NCBI RefSeq assembly: GCF_024198235.1
Contig: NZ_JAKCFB010000002.1
Coordinates: 248,001 to 312,000, forward strand
DNA: 64,000 nucleotides
Reading direction: 5' to 3'
DNA from: Myxococcus dinghuensis
GTDB taxonomy: Bacteria; Myxococcota; Myxococcia; Myxococcales; Myxococcaceae
Shown here: positions 34,179 through 42,155 of the stretch, one piece after another
Layout: each line of letters starts with the position of its first letter
Numbering within the stretch: position 1 is the first letter of the stretch
The notes under the pieces: generated by a model
Seen by the model: only the letters and a program-made list of their open reading frames with translations
The model's database searches: none
Told to the model about the DNA's origin: nothing
Translations under genes and position numbers: made by a program

Positions 34179-36878
34179 TCAGCGTCGGGTGGACAGGTAG
34201 CGCTCCAGGTCCGCCTGCTGCGCGTTCCGGAAGGCCAGACACACGTCGATGCCTTCCAGGATCTGGGCCAGCACCCGCGCGCCGCCCGGGGCGTGGGGGG
34301 TGCGCTCGGTGAAGAGATCAGCCGCGCCCTGGCGCGTCTTCGCGTCGCAGGCGCCCTCCACGGTGTAGGCCAGGGAGCGCACCAGCTCCGAGGGGAGCCT
34401 CGCGGCCAGGGCGTCGTAGTGCGCCTTCACGAAGTCGACGACGGTGCCGCGCGTGCGCGGGTCCGAGGAGCTGAAGGCGATGACGGAGAACAACGTCTCC
34501 CGGGGGTCGAAGTCGTCCGACAGCAGCAACACCGGCAACTGGGTCGCCACCAGCGCCGGGTCCGTGACACGCCCCAGGGCCTGGAGGAGCTGGTTGCGCA
34601 CCACCCGGTCCTTCTCGGCGCGCGCCGCCGCGAGCAACCGCCCGTGGAGGGACGCGTCCACACGAGGCCCGGCGATGGCGAAGATGGAGTCCACCATCTC
34701 CGGGTCGACGGACGCGCGGTCCACGAGCCACCGCTCCAGCAGCGCGAGCGCCTGGGCGCCGAGCTTCGCATCCCCGCCGTCGCGCCCCACCAGCCACGTC
34801 AGCCGCGCCCGGAGCATCCGGACCTCCTCCGAGTCTCCCTTCGCGGGAGCGAGCCCCAGCTTCAGGGCCCGGGCGCCATAGAGGCTCCGCATCAGGCGGG
34901 CCCGGTGGGTCCACCCGTCCTCGGAGAGCAGCGTGGGACGGGCCAGGTCCAGCAGGGAGAGCGAGGCCAACAGCTCCAGGGGCTCCGAATCCTTGAAGCG
35001 CCCGAGCAGGGCCAGCGCCTCCGACACCGGCAGCGTGCCCGCCTCCGCGAGCGCCTGGGCGTCACCGAGCAGCGCCACCCGCTCGGTGCGGGACAGCTTC
35101 CCCAGTCCCTCCGACACGAGCCCCTTCCACGCGGGCCCCGTGACGTGCACCCGCACGTAGCCCGCGCCCTCCGCGTTCGGATAGAGCCACGTGGGGCACG
35201 ACTTCGCCTCCGGCAGCGCCAGCTCCGCCTCCGGCTGCTCCAGCAGCGTGCACGCGCGGAGCGTCTGCCCCTTCACGCCATACTTGAGGCACAACGGCAC
35301 GCGCCACGTCCGCGCGGCGGCGCCCGTCGAGCCGAGCGGCAGGTAGCGACGCTGCGACAGCTTCACCTTCGGCACCGCGCCCGCGCAGTCCAGCGAGGCG
35401 GAGATGAGCGGCGCGCCGCCCTGGTCGATGAAGCTGCCGACCACGGGGGCCACGTCCCGCCCCGCCTCCGCGGAGAGCGCCGCCAGGAAGTCCTCGGCCG
35501 TGGCGTTGCCTCCCGCATGGGCCCGGATGTAGCGCTGCACGCCCCGGCGGAACACGTCGCGGCCCAGCCACTCCTCCAACATGGTGAGCACCGCGCTGCC
35601 CTTGCCATAGGTGATTCCGTCGAAGGCGTTCTGGATGTCATCCGAGCCATCGATGGGCTGGCGCATCCGACGCGCGGACACCAGCCGGTCACTGCGCAGC
35701 GCGCGCGAGCGGACCTTCATCTGGTCGAGCCCGGCCTCCCACTCCGGCCGCCAGGCCTCCACGGTGCGGAACGCAATCCAGGACGCGAAGGACTCGTTGA
35801 GCCAGAGGTCGTCCCACCAGCGCATCGTGACGACGTTGCCGAACCACTGGTGCCCCAGCTCGTGGGCCTGGATGTTGGCGAAGTTGCGCTGGCGCTCGGG
35901 GGTGTCGTCCTCCGGCCTGGCCAACAGGATGTTGGAATGGAAGGTGATGAGGCCCGGGTGCTCCATGGCGCCGACGTGGAGCGACATCGCCATCAGGTCC
36001 AGCTTCTCGTAGGGGAAGGGCGACCCGAAGTAGTCCTCCAGCCGCGCGAGCAGCTCCGGCGTCACCTGGACCGCGAAGGCCCCCTCCGCGCCGCGTCCTC
36101 GCGGGGTGATGACGCGGGTCTTCACGTGCTGACGCCCGGAGGTCCCCGCGTCCACGATGTCGAAGGGCCCCACGCCGAAGGCGATGAGGTAGGTGGGCAG
36201 GGCCTGCGTCCGCGCGAACTGGACCTTCCGCCCACCGTCGGGCTCCGCCGTCTCGCGGACCACGGGCGTGTTCGACACGGGCTCGACCCCGGCGGGCACG
36301 CGCAAGGTGAGCTGCCAGGGCACCTTGAAGGACGGCTCGTCGAAGGACGGGAACACCCGCCGCGCGCCCAGGGGCTCGAACTGGGTATAGACATACCAAT
36401 CCTCCCCCTCCTTCACCCGGAACGCGCCGTGGATCTCCTGCGTCGAGAGCGTGCCTTCGTAGACGAGCCGCAGCTTCGCGGGGCCGACGGCGAGAGGCGA
36501 ATCCACCGTGAATCCCAGCCAGGGCTCCTCCACCTTCGCCAGCGTCACGGGCCGCGTCCGGCCCTCCTGCGCGAGCGTGGCCTCCTTCACCGTCAGCGCC
36601 ACGCCGTGGAGCCAGAGCACGGAGGTGGGCGCCGTCACCTCCAGGTCGATGTCGATGACGCCCGCGAAGACCGGCGACCTGGGGTCCACCGTCAGCTCGG
36701 CCGCGTAGCCCGTGGGGCGAATCCCCTCGGGCAATCGCAAGCGCGGGACAGCGGGCGGAGCCTGCTCCACGCGCGGGGAGGGCACCGGAGCGGAGGGGCC
36801 TGAGGGAGCGATGCCTGGGTTCGCGCGACACGCGGCCAGGAGCGGGAGGAGCAGGATGAGGCGTCCGAGCGAAGTCAT
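34179..36878 (-). CDS. M1-family aminopeptidase, lipoprotein
   Basis: The 899-residue product begins with a lipoprotein signal (LILLLPLLAACRANP; lipobox LAAC). The N-terminal beta-saddle spans about 50-240. The catalytic domain has GAMEHPGL near 303-309, the exopeptidase motif that normally reads GxMEN, and HELGHQWFGNVV with zinc ligands H339, H343 and E362 (HExxHx18E). A catalytic Tyr is likely in FDGITYGKGSAVL. A long helical ERAP-type C-terminal domain follows. It removes N-terminal residues from peptides, here on the cell envelope, and suits feeding on extracellular protein. Upstream lies a 342-nt gap. Confidence 0.93.
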   Translation of the reverse strand: MTSLGRLILLLPLLAACRANPGIAPSGPSAPVPSPRVEQAPPAVPRLRLPEGIRPTGYAAELTVDPRSPVFAGVIDIDLEVTAPTSVLWLHGVALTVKEATLAQEGRTRPVTLAKVEEPWLGFTVDSPLAVGPAKLRLVYEGTLSTQEIHGAFRVKEGEDWYVYTQFEPLGARRVFPSFDEPSFKVPWQLTLRVPAGVEPVSNTPVVRETAEPDGGRKVQFARTQALPTYLIAFGVGPFDIVDAGTSGRQHVKTRVITPRGRGAEGAFAVQVTPELLARLEDYFGSPFPYEKLDLMAMSLHVGAMEHPGLITFHSNILLARPEDDTPERQRNFANIQAHELGHQWFGNVVTMRWWDDLWLNESFASWIAFRTVEAWRPEWEAGLDQMKVRSRALRSDRLVSARRMRQPIDGSDDIQNAFDGITYGKGSAVLTMLEEWLGRDVFRRGVQRYIRAHAGGNATAEDFLAALSAEAGRDVAPVVGSFIDQGGAPLISASLDCAGAVPKVKLSQRRYLPLGSTGAAARTWRVPLCLKYGVKGQTLRACTLLEQPEAELALPEAKSCPTWLYPNAEGAGYVRVHVTGPAWKGLVSEGLGKLSRTERVALLGDAQALAEAGTLPVSEALALLGRFKDSEPLELLASLSLLDLARPTLLSEDGWTHRARLMRSLYGARALKLGLAPAKGDSEEVRMLRARLTWLVGRDGGDAKLGAQALALLERWLVDRASVDPEMVDSIFAIAGPRVDASLHGRLLAAARAEKDRVVRNQLLQALGRVTDPALVATQLPVLLLSDDFDPRETLFSVIAFSSSDPRTRGTVVDFVKAHYDALAARLPSELVRSLAYTVEGACDAKTRQGAADLFTERTPHAPGGARVLAQILEGIDVCLAFRNAQQADLERYLSTRR

Positions 36879-37220
36879 GGCCCGAGCGCGAGAGCAAGGG
36901 ATACGCCACGTGCCACAGGTGACAACCCCATGAAATCACTCACTCGCCGATGAACGGACCTGTCCACCCCTGGGAATGGCTTCCCGAAGCCGGACACGCG
37001 AGCCCGCACGCCCATCACAGACGTCCGCCCCACCCCGTCATCACTCCCGAGTGCAATCTCCGCAAATCGATGCGGAGTCTGCATGCCCACGCGGCGGCAG
37101 GGTCGACACACCCGCCCTCGGCCCCGAACAACCCCAGGCAGTTGGGTGCACGGAAGCCAGACAGCACCGCGCGCGGGAACATCGGGTGTGTTGGAATGGA
37201 GGTTGCTAGTGTGCCACCGC
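36879..37220. other. 342-nt intergenic region between divergent lipoprotein genes
   Basis: No gene is supported here. It holds the promoters of the M1 aminopeptidase (minus) and of the next lipoprotein (plus). One inverted repeat stands out, CTCCGC (37058-37063) and GCGGAG (37072-37077), around an AAATCGAT centre. No ribosome-binding site precedes an ORF of credible length. Confidence 0.4.
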
Positions 37221-37931
37221 ATGACAAAGCAGACTTGGCTCCTCGCGGTGGTGGTGTCGCTGAGCAGTGGTTGCACCACCAGCATCCGGTCCAGCAGCGC
37301 CACCCACCTGGCCGCGAAGGACTCCGAGGTCTTCCTCCAAGGAGGAGTGGACGATGCGGCGCGCCGCGTCGCGGAGCTGCTGAGCAAGCGCGGCCTCAAC
37401 ATGACGAGCAAGCAGGCCCTCAAGGACGGGAGCCTCGTCTACACCTTCAAGGGGAAGCGCACCGACCTGACCACCGTGACGGGCGGAGACGCCTTCGTCT
37501 TCGGCAGCACGAATTCAGTGGGGTCCGCTGTCTTCGCGCGCTTCGCGCCCAAGGAGGACGGCGTCACCCAGGTGCTCTTCCATGGCAAGCCCTCCATGGA
37601 TGGGCGCATCGTCTGCAGCACCGACGCCCCCACCTGGGTGCCGGCGTGTGGGGATGACGTCTACGCCGGCTCCATGTGGCAGGGGCGGGACCAGATGACC
37701 GGCAAGGACGAGGCGGAGATCATCCGCGGCGTCATGCTGGAGATGGAGCTGGGCCAGCCGGACGGACCCGGCGCGATGGTCGCCCGGAAGGCGGAGGCGG
37801 CCGCCGAGGCGGCGAAGCCCGCCTGCGTCGCCTCGGAGCATCCGGCCTGGGCCACCTCCAGCGCCGTGGAGAAGAAGCGGCTGCTGGAGCAGTGCCGCAC
37901 GCCGGCCAGCCAGGTGGTCGACACGCGCTGA
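37221..37931 (+). CDS. Lipoprotein of unknown function
   Basis: The 236-residue product starts at an ATG with GGAGG about 20 nt upstream. The leader LLAVVVSLSSGCTTS has a lipobox (SSGC). The mature region has mixed alpha/beta stretches (GVDDAARRVAELLSKRGLNM, VYTFKGKRTDL, GSAVFARFAPKEDG) and four Cys, one pair in VCSTDAPTWVPACGDD. The C-terminus is an alanine-rich helix, then CVASEHPAWATSSAVEKKRLLEQC. I do not recognise the family. The TFKGKRTDLTTVTGG region recalls DUF4410-type lipoproteins only vaguely. Convergent with the sigma-factor gene. Confidence 0.7.
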   Translation: MTKQTWLLAVVVSLSSGCTTSIRSSSATHLAAKDSEVFLQGGVDDAARRVAELLSKRGLNMTSKQALKDGSLVYTFKGKRTDLTTVTGGDAFVFGSTNSVGSAVFARFAPKEDGVTQVLFHGKPSMDGRIVCSTDAPTWVPACGDDVYAGSMWQGRDQMTGKDEAEIIRGVMLEMELGQPDGPGAMVARKAEAAAEAAKPACVASEHPAWATSSAVEKKRLLEQCRTPASQVVDTR

Positions 37932-37950
37932 AGCCGCCCACGCCCCTGGC

Positions 37951-38832
37951 TCACTCCAGGGGCTCGAGGATGAACCGCTCGAGCTGGGCGCGGTCTCCGA
38001 CCAGCTCGAGCGCGCGGATGCGCCCCGCCTCCATCGTGAGGTGGATGACCCCGCGCAGCGGCCCGCCCCCCGGAGACCACATCACCCCCACCACACCGTC
38101 CACCCGGGCGAGCCGAGCCCCACGCGCGCCGCCATTGAACATGCGGGCCACGGCGTCCGCCCCGCGCAGCTCCGCCGGCGCGCCGGACAGGACCGCCGCG
38201 CTGTCGGCACGCAGCACGACGTCCGGGGCCAGCACCGACAGCAGGGCCTCGAAGTTCCCCTCGCGAGCGGCCGTGAGGAAGGCGGAGACCAGCACCCGCT
38301 GGGCCCCCTCCTCGACCTCCGGAGCGGGCGCCTCGCCCTGGAGCCGGCGACGGCCCCGGCTCGCCAACTGACGCACCGCCTCCGGTGTCCGCCCGAGGAT
38401 GTGGGAGATCTGCTCGAAGGGCACCGCGAACAAGTCGTGGAGCACGAAGGCGAGCCGCTCGGCGGGAGCCATCGTCTCCAGCACCACCAGCAACGCGGCC
38501 CCCACGGAGTCCGCCAGCTCCACCTCCCGCTCGACCGGAGGGGGACCGACACCGGCCTCCCGCAGGAGCGGCTCCGGCACCTGCAACCCCAGGTGCTCCT
38601 CGCGTCGTGCCTTGCGCGAACGCAGCATGTCCAGGCACACGCGGGAGACCACCGTGGTCAACCACCCGCCCAGGTTGTCGACGCCCCGCGCGTCCGCGCG
38701 GCTCAGCCGGAACCAGGCCTCCTGGACCGCGTCCTCCGCCTCGCTCCGGGACCCCAGCATCCGGAAGGCCACCGAGCGCAGGTGCGCCCGATGCTCCTCG
38801 AACCGCTCCGCCCGCCAGTCTCGTTCGTCCAT
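37951..38832 (-). CDS. ECF41-type sigma factor with SnoaL-like C-terminal domain
   Basis: The 293-residue product has the extracytoplasmic-function sigma core: region 2 (HLRSVAFRMLGSRSEAEDAVQEAWFRLSR) and region 4 (LAFVLHDLFAVPFEQISHILGRTPEAVRQLASRGRRRL), then a domain of about 100 residues with the SnoaL/NTF2 fold. That fused domain replaces an anti-sigma factor in the ECF41 group. Diagnostic motifs are partly worn: WLPEP reads QVPEP, DGGGK is DSAAV, and the late NPDKL reads GDRAQL. It is divergent from a carboxymuconolactone-decarboxylase-type gene, the usual ECF41 partner. Both carry an ECF41-like promoter, so it probably activates itself and that gene. Confidence 0.9.
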   Translation of the reverse strand: MDERDWRAERFEEHRAHLRSVAFRMLGSRSEAEDAVQEAWFRLSRADARGVDNLGGWLTTVVSRVCLDMLRSRKARREEHLGLQVPEPLLREAGVGPPPVEREVELADSVGAALLVVLETMAPAERLAFVLHDLFAVPFEQISHILGRTPEAVRQLASRGRRRLQGEAPAPEVEEGAQRVLVSAFLTAAREGNFEALLSVLAPDVVLRADSAAVLSGAPAELRGADAVARMFNGGARGARLARVDGVVGVMWSPGGGPLRGVIHLTMEAGRIRALELVGDRAQLERFILEPLE

Positions 38833-38869
38833 CGCGCCCGTCTCCTCGCACGGATTTCCTCGCGGCGGT

Positions 38870-38896
38870 GACGAAACGATTCCGGCCGGTGTGACA
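38870..38896 (-). promoter_or_regulatory. ECF41-type promoter of the sigma-factor gene
   Basis: Read on the minus strand: TGTCACA at 38896-38890, a 16-nt spacer, and CGTC at 38873-38870, 37 nt before the ATG. This equals the ECF41 consensus as I know it. It implies autoregulation. Confidence 0.75.
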
Positions 38897-38974
38897 GCCC
38901 ACCGAAGAAAGCCCGGCCAAGGCCGCTGGACGCCCCCCTTGCCCGCTCGCGCGAGGACCGGCCTCGCGGGTTCC

Positions 38975-39001
38975 AGTCACAGGTCCGCGCCCCATTTCGT
39001 C
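38975..39001 (+). promoter_or_regulatory. ECF41-type promoter of the CMD gene
   Basis: AGTCACA at 38975-38981, a 16-nt spacer and CGTC at 38998-39001, 41 nt before the ATG. It differs from the TGTCACA consensus in one base and shares the exact spacing of the divergent site at 38870-38896. Confidence 0.72.
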
Positions 39002-39042
39002 ACGCCGGTGAAGCACCTCACTCCGTGACGAAGGACACACCC

Positions 39043-39498
39043 ATGCAAGCCCGAATGAAGCACCCCGCCATGCTCATCCCCGACACCATGAAGGCCCTCC
39101 AGGCGCTGGGCGCCTCCGTGGCCCAGGGCGGCGTGCCCCAGCGGACCCTGGAGCTGGTCAACCTGCGCGCCAGTCAAATCAACGGGTGCAGCCTCTGCGT
39201 CGACATGCACGCCCACGCCCTCGAGAAGGGCGGCGAGTCGAACCAACGCATCCACGCCGTGGGCGCCTGGCGCGAAGCCCCCTGGTTCACGGACGCGGAG
39301 CGCGCCGCGCTCGCCCTCACCGAGGCCGTCACCCGCCTGAGCGACACGTCGGACGCCGTCCCCGACGCGCTCTGGCAGGAGGCCGCGCGCCACTTCGATG
39401 AACGCGCGCTCGCGGCGCTGCTCGTGACCATCGCCCACGTCAACCTGTGGAACCGCCTCAACGTGGCCACGCGGCAGGTCGCGGGCTCGTTCCGCTGA
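39043..39498 (+). CDS. Carboxymuconolactone decarboxylase/AhpD-family protein
   Basis: The 151-residue helical protein carries the AhpD-type redox site: C49-S-L-C52 with H56 (CSLCVDMHAH), preceded by ELVNLRASQINGC. Such proteins act as peroxidases or lyases in the cytoplasm. Start: ATG at 39043, with GAAGGAC 8-11 nt upstream; a GTG at 39025 is less likely. It is the classic ECF41 partner and is divergent from that sigma gene. The predicted ECF41 promoter lies 41 nt before the start, so it belongs to the sigma regulon. Confidence 0.88.
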   Translation: MQARMKHPAMLIPDTMKALQALGASVAQGGVPQRTLELVNLRASQINGCSLCVDMHAHALEKGGESNQRIHAVGAWREAPWFTDAERAALALTEAVTRLSDTSDAVPDALWQEAARHFDERALAALLVTIAHVNLWNRLNVATRQVAGSFR

Positions 39499-39603
39499 AG
39501 CCCTCGTCGCCGCGCCTCCGGGGCTCGGTGGCCCCCTCTCGAATTGCCAGGGAGGAAGAACGCCGGGGCCCCGGGCGCAAGGCGTCGGAGGCATGGGGCG
39601 CCG

Positions 39604-40956
39604 ATGGTAGAACGTCGTATGGCTCGCGCCCAACCGACGTCTCCCCGCTGCCCGCGCTGCAACGCCCCGTTCACGTTGGAGCCCGCGCAGGTGCTGTACA
39701 CCTGCCACTACTGCAACGCCTCCATCGATACGCGGGGAGAGCAGGCACCACGCCCCCTCTATGCGGCGGGCACGGCGCAGAGCCAGAAGACGATGATCGT
39801 CTTCTGGGTCGCGTTGTCCGCAGTCCTCTTCATGGGCGGGGGAGCCGCCCTCGTGCTGTCGGCGTCCCCCTCCGACCCGGCCCCCTCCGCCCCGACGTAC
39901 ACGCCACCGCCGGAGCCCACCCAGCCCCCGACGCCCCAGCCGCCCCCCGCGCCGCCCGTCCCGCCACCGCCGTCGAAGGAGACCTACGACTGGCGTCCCC
40001 AGGTCCCGCCCGTCGTGGTGGACATCACCGGTGACGGGACGGACGACATCATCGGCGTCGCCTTCACCTCGCACCGCCCCCTTGGAGGCTCCGACACCGA
40101 ATATGCCTACCGGGTGGTCGCGTTCGATGGCGTCTCGTTCGAGCTGCTGTGGGAATCCCCCATCGAAAGCGCCAATCCCCACACCACGCCCCCCACGCGG
40201 CTCATCCGCCAGGGTGAGCGGCTCCTGGCCAGCAACCACGGCGAGGTGGCCCTCCTCGAACTGGCCACCGGGAAGCGGCTGGGGCGCATCCCCCTGTCGG
40301 ACGCGCCGGGCCGCCTCTGCATCCCCCAGGGGGACTCCGTGTCGGTCTGGGTCGAGGTCGTGGACGGGCGCGACCTCCTGGTCGACACGAAGACGGGCAC
40401 CGCCCTGCCCGCGAAGCAGACGCCCGCCAACTGCCGGTCCCAGGCCTGGAAGGACGGGAGCTGCGAGCCCATCCAGGACGAGGAAGGCCATCCCCCCTGC
40501 ACGCTCGCGCGCCACGTGCCCGCCATCCGCGGGTTCAAGGCCAACAAGGTCTACAAGGCCCATGACCTCGAGCTGGTCATCGGCCACCAGAGTCCTGGCA
40601 CGCGCGTCCCCATGGCCGCGGTGTTCCAGCGCGCGGGGAAGCAGCCGCTCTGGCACGGCCTCGTCTCGGAGCTGTCCGCCACGAGCGTCCGCGACTTCGA
40701 GCCCGCGCTCGTCGAGATCTCCGAGGACGCCGTCTTCGTCGCCTACGAGCTGGTGGAGGGCGGCCTCCAGCTCATCCGCCGGGATGCCCGGACGGGCGCC
40801 GCGGAGTGGGACGTGGCCATCCCCGGGACGCGACACGCGGGGAAGCCCACCGGGCTGTGGTGGAACAAGGACCGCCTCTACGTCCCGCATCGGCGCTCGC
40901 TGTACGTCTTCGACGCGAAGACGGGCAACCTCGTGACGACGCTCGGGCGGCAGTGA
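39604..40956 (+). CDS. Zinc-ribbon, single-pass membrane protein with beta-propeller-like domain
   Basis: The product has 450 residues. It begins with a zinc ribbon (CPRCN, then CHYCN; four Cys) at about 15-40, followed by a membrane span (MIVFWVALSAVLFMGGGAALVL), a Pro-rich linker of about 40 residues, and a domain of PQQ-like strands (VVDITGDGTDDIIGV, RVVAFDGVSFELLWE, LIRQGERLLAS) that looks like a beta-propeller. Six further Cys lie in this domain. The ribbon would be cytoplasmic and the propeller periplasmic. The start may instead be 39619; 39604 has a GGAGG 15 nt upstream. Function unknown. A perfect palindrome follows as terminator. Confidence 0.75.
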   Translation: MVERRMARAQPTSPRCPRCNAPFTLEPAQVLYTCHYCNASIDTRGEQAPRPLYAAGTAQSQKTMIVFWVALSAVLFMGGGAALVLSASPSDPAPSAPTYTPPPEPTQPPTPQPPPAPPVPPPPSKETYDWRPQVPPVVVDITGDGTDDIIGVAFTSHRPLGGSDTEYAYRVVAFDGVSFELLWESPIESANPHTTPPTRLIRQGERLLASNHGEVALLELATGKRLGRIPLSDAPGRLCIPQGDSVSVWVEVVDGRDLLVDTKTGTALPAKQTPANCRSQAWKDGSCEPIQDEEGHPPCTLARHVPAIRGFKANKVYKAHDLELVIGHQSPGTRVPMAAVFQRAGKQPLWHGLVSELSATSVRDFEPALVEISEDAVFVAYELVEGGLQLIRRDARTGAAEWDVAIPGTRHAGKPTGLWWNKDRLYVPHRRSLYVFDAKTGNLVTTLGRQ

Positions 40957-40976
40957 CGCGCCCCCCGGGGGGCGCG
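40957..40976. terminator. Perfect palindrome between convergent genes
   Basis: The 20-nt segment reads CGCG, six C, six G, CGCG and is self-complementary. It sits at the stop of the zinc-ribbon gene and 20 nt from the stop of the convergent lipoprotein gene; a bidirectional terminator is likely. Confidence 0.55.
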
Positions 40977-40995
40977 CCTCCGCCTCCGCCACGCC

Positions 40996-41955
40996 TCAGG
41001 GGAGCCGCTCTCCCGAGGGTTGGCCCCAGGTCGTCGCGACCTTCGTCAACAGCGCCAGGAGGTTCTGATCGATGAGCCGCACCGCGGCCTGGAGCTCCCC
41101 GAGCATGTTGGTCCGCGTGCGCAGCGCGTCATGGTCGTAGCGCCCCCCCGCGCCGAAGAAGGGCCCCGCGCCATCCGCCTCCACATAGCCGAAGGCAATC
41201 CACCGGGAACGGACGTTGTGCGCGATGGAGTGGCGCTGCTCGTTGCTGAAGTCCTTGTGGCGCAGCACGTACCAGAGGGCCGGGGGGAAGTCCTCGGAGT
41301 GCACCGGCTGTCGCCACACGTCCGCGAGCAGGTTGCGGGGGTGGTCGAACTGGATGGAGGGAGAGAAGACCAGCGCGGCGATTCCCAGGCCCGCGCTCGC
41401 CGCGCCGCCCGTGATGTCGATGATGTCGTTGGCCGTGTCGTCGTTGGAGATGGCGGTGGCGATGGTCGCCAGGGACCCCACCACGATGGAGGAGACGGTG
41501 AGCAGCGTCTGATTCCGTGATTCCATTCCGCCGAGCAGGCTCGCCACCTGCCCGGTGCGCTTCACCTCGCAGTCCAGCTCCGCGGCCACGCTGGAGAGCG
41601 CCGTCGAGAAGAGCAGCAGCCGCAGCTCCACCTCGCCCAGCAGCACGTCGCGCCGCGCCAGGGTGTCCGGCCCCTCCCCCGTCCGCTCCAGCGCCTCCAG
41701 CGCGCCCATCACCCCCGCCACGTGCGCCAGGAGCAGATCCTGCCGGGTGAAGCGCCGCCGCAGCCCCTCCGACACCTCGAACGGCCTGGCCAACGCCTCC
41801 GTCCGCCACGCCTCGTACCGGACCGGCTGCGCCGGGGCGCAGTAGTCCGACTCCGCGCCGCGTCGTTCGATGTGCCGAATCGACGAACACCCGGCGGAGA
41901 TGACGCACGGAAACACGAGGAACACCCACCCCCGCTTCGAGCGCGAAGACGCCAT
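40996..41955 (-). CDS. Lipoprotein of unknown function with internal hydrophobic segment
   Basis: The 319-residue product starts MASSRSKRGWVFLVFPCVISAGCSS; the leader has a lipobox (SAGC). Residues 60-130 are helical (EGLRRRFTRQDLLLAHVAGVMGALEALERTGE, VELRLLLFSTALSSVAAELDC). Residues about 155-205 contain a hydrophobic hairpin-like stretch (TLLTVSSIVVGSLATIATAIS, AASAGLGIAALVFSP) that may enter a membrane. I do not recognise the family. The gene is convergent with the zinc-ribbon gene and divergent from the RoxA-like gene 200 nt away. Confidence 0.7.
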   Translation of the reverse strand: MASSRSKRGWVFLVFPCVISAGCSSIRHIERRGAESDYCAPAQPVRYEAWRTEALARPFEVSEGLRRRFTRQDLLLAHVAGVMGALEALERTGEGPDTLARRDVLLGEVELRLLLFSTALSSVAAELDCEVKRTGQVASLLGGMESRNQTLLTVSSIVVGSLATIATAISNDDTANDIIDITGGAASAGLGIAALVFSPSIQFDHPRNLLADVWRQPVHSEDFPPALWYVLRHKDFSNEQRHSIAHNVRSRWIAFGYVEADGAGPFFGAGGRYDHDALRTRTNMLGELQAAVRLIDQNLLALLTKVATTWGQPSGERLP

Positions 41956-42078
41956 CCCCTCCCGCTACGCCTGAGAGGGATTGGAGCGCCAGCGTCACAC
42001 CTCGGAGGTATCACGCACGTGACACAACCCGCGCCCCCGCTGCGGGGCACACACCAGCCGCCGCTGACGCGCTGCGTA

Positions 42079-42107
42079 TTGTGAGGGTTCACCCGCAGGC
42101 CTAAATA
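42079..42107 (+). promoter_or_regulatory. Candidate promoter of the RoxA-like gene
   Basis: TTGTGA (42079-42084), 17-nt spacer and TAAATA (42102-42107) lie 49 nt before the ATG, in a local AT-rich patch. The hexamers are only partial matches. GGAGG precedes the start codon by 8 nt. Confidence 0.35.
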
Positions 42108-42155
42108 GCTCCTTGTTGTCACCCTGCTAATAAGCCCCCCTGGAGGGATTCACGC

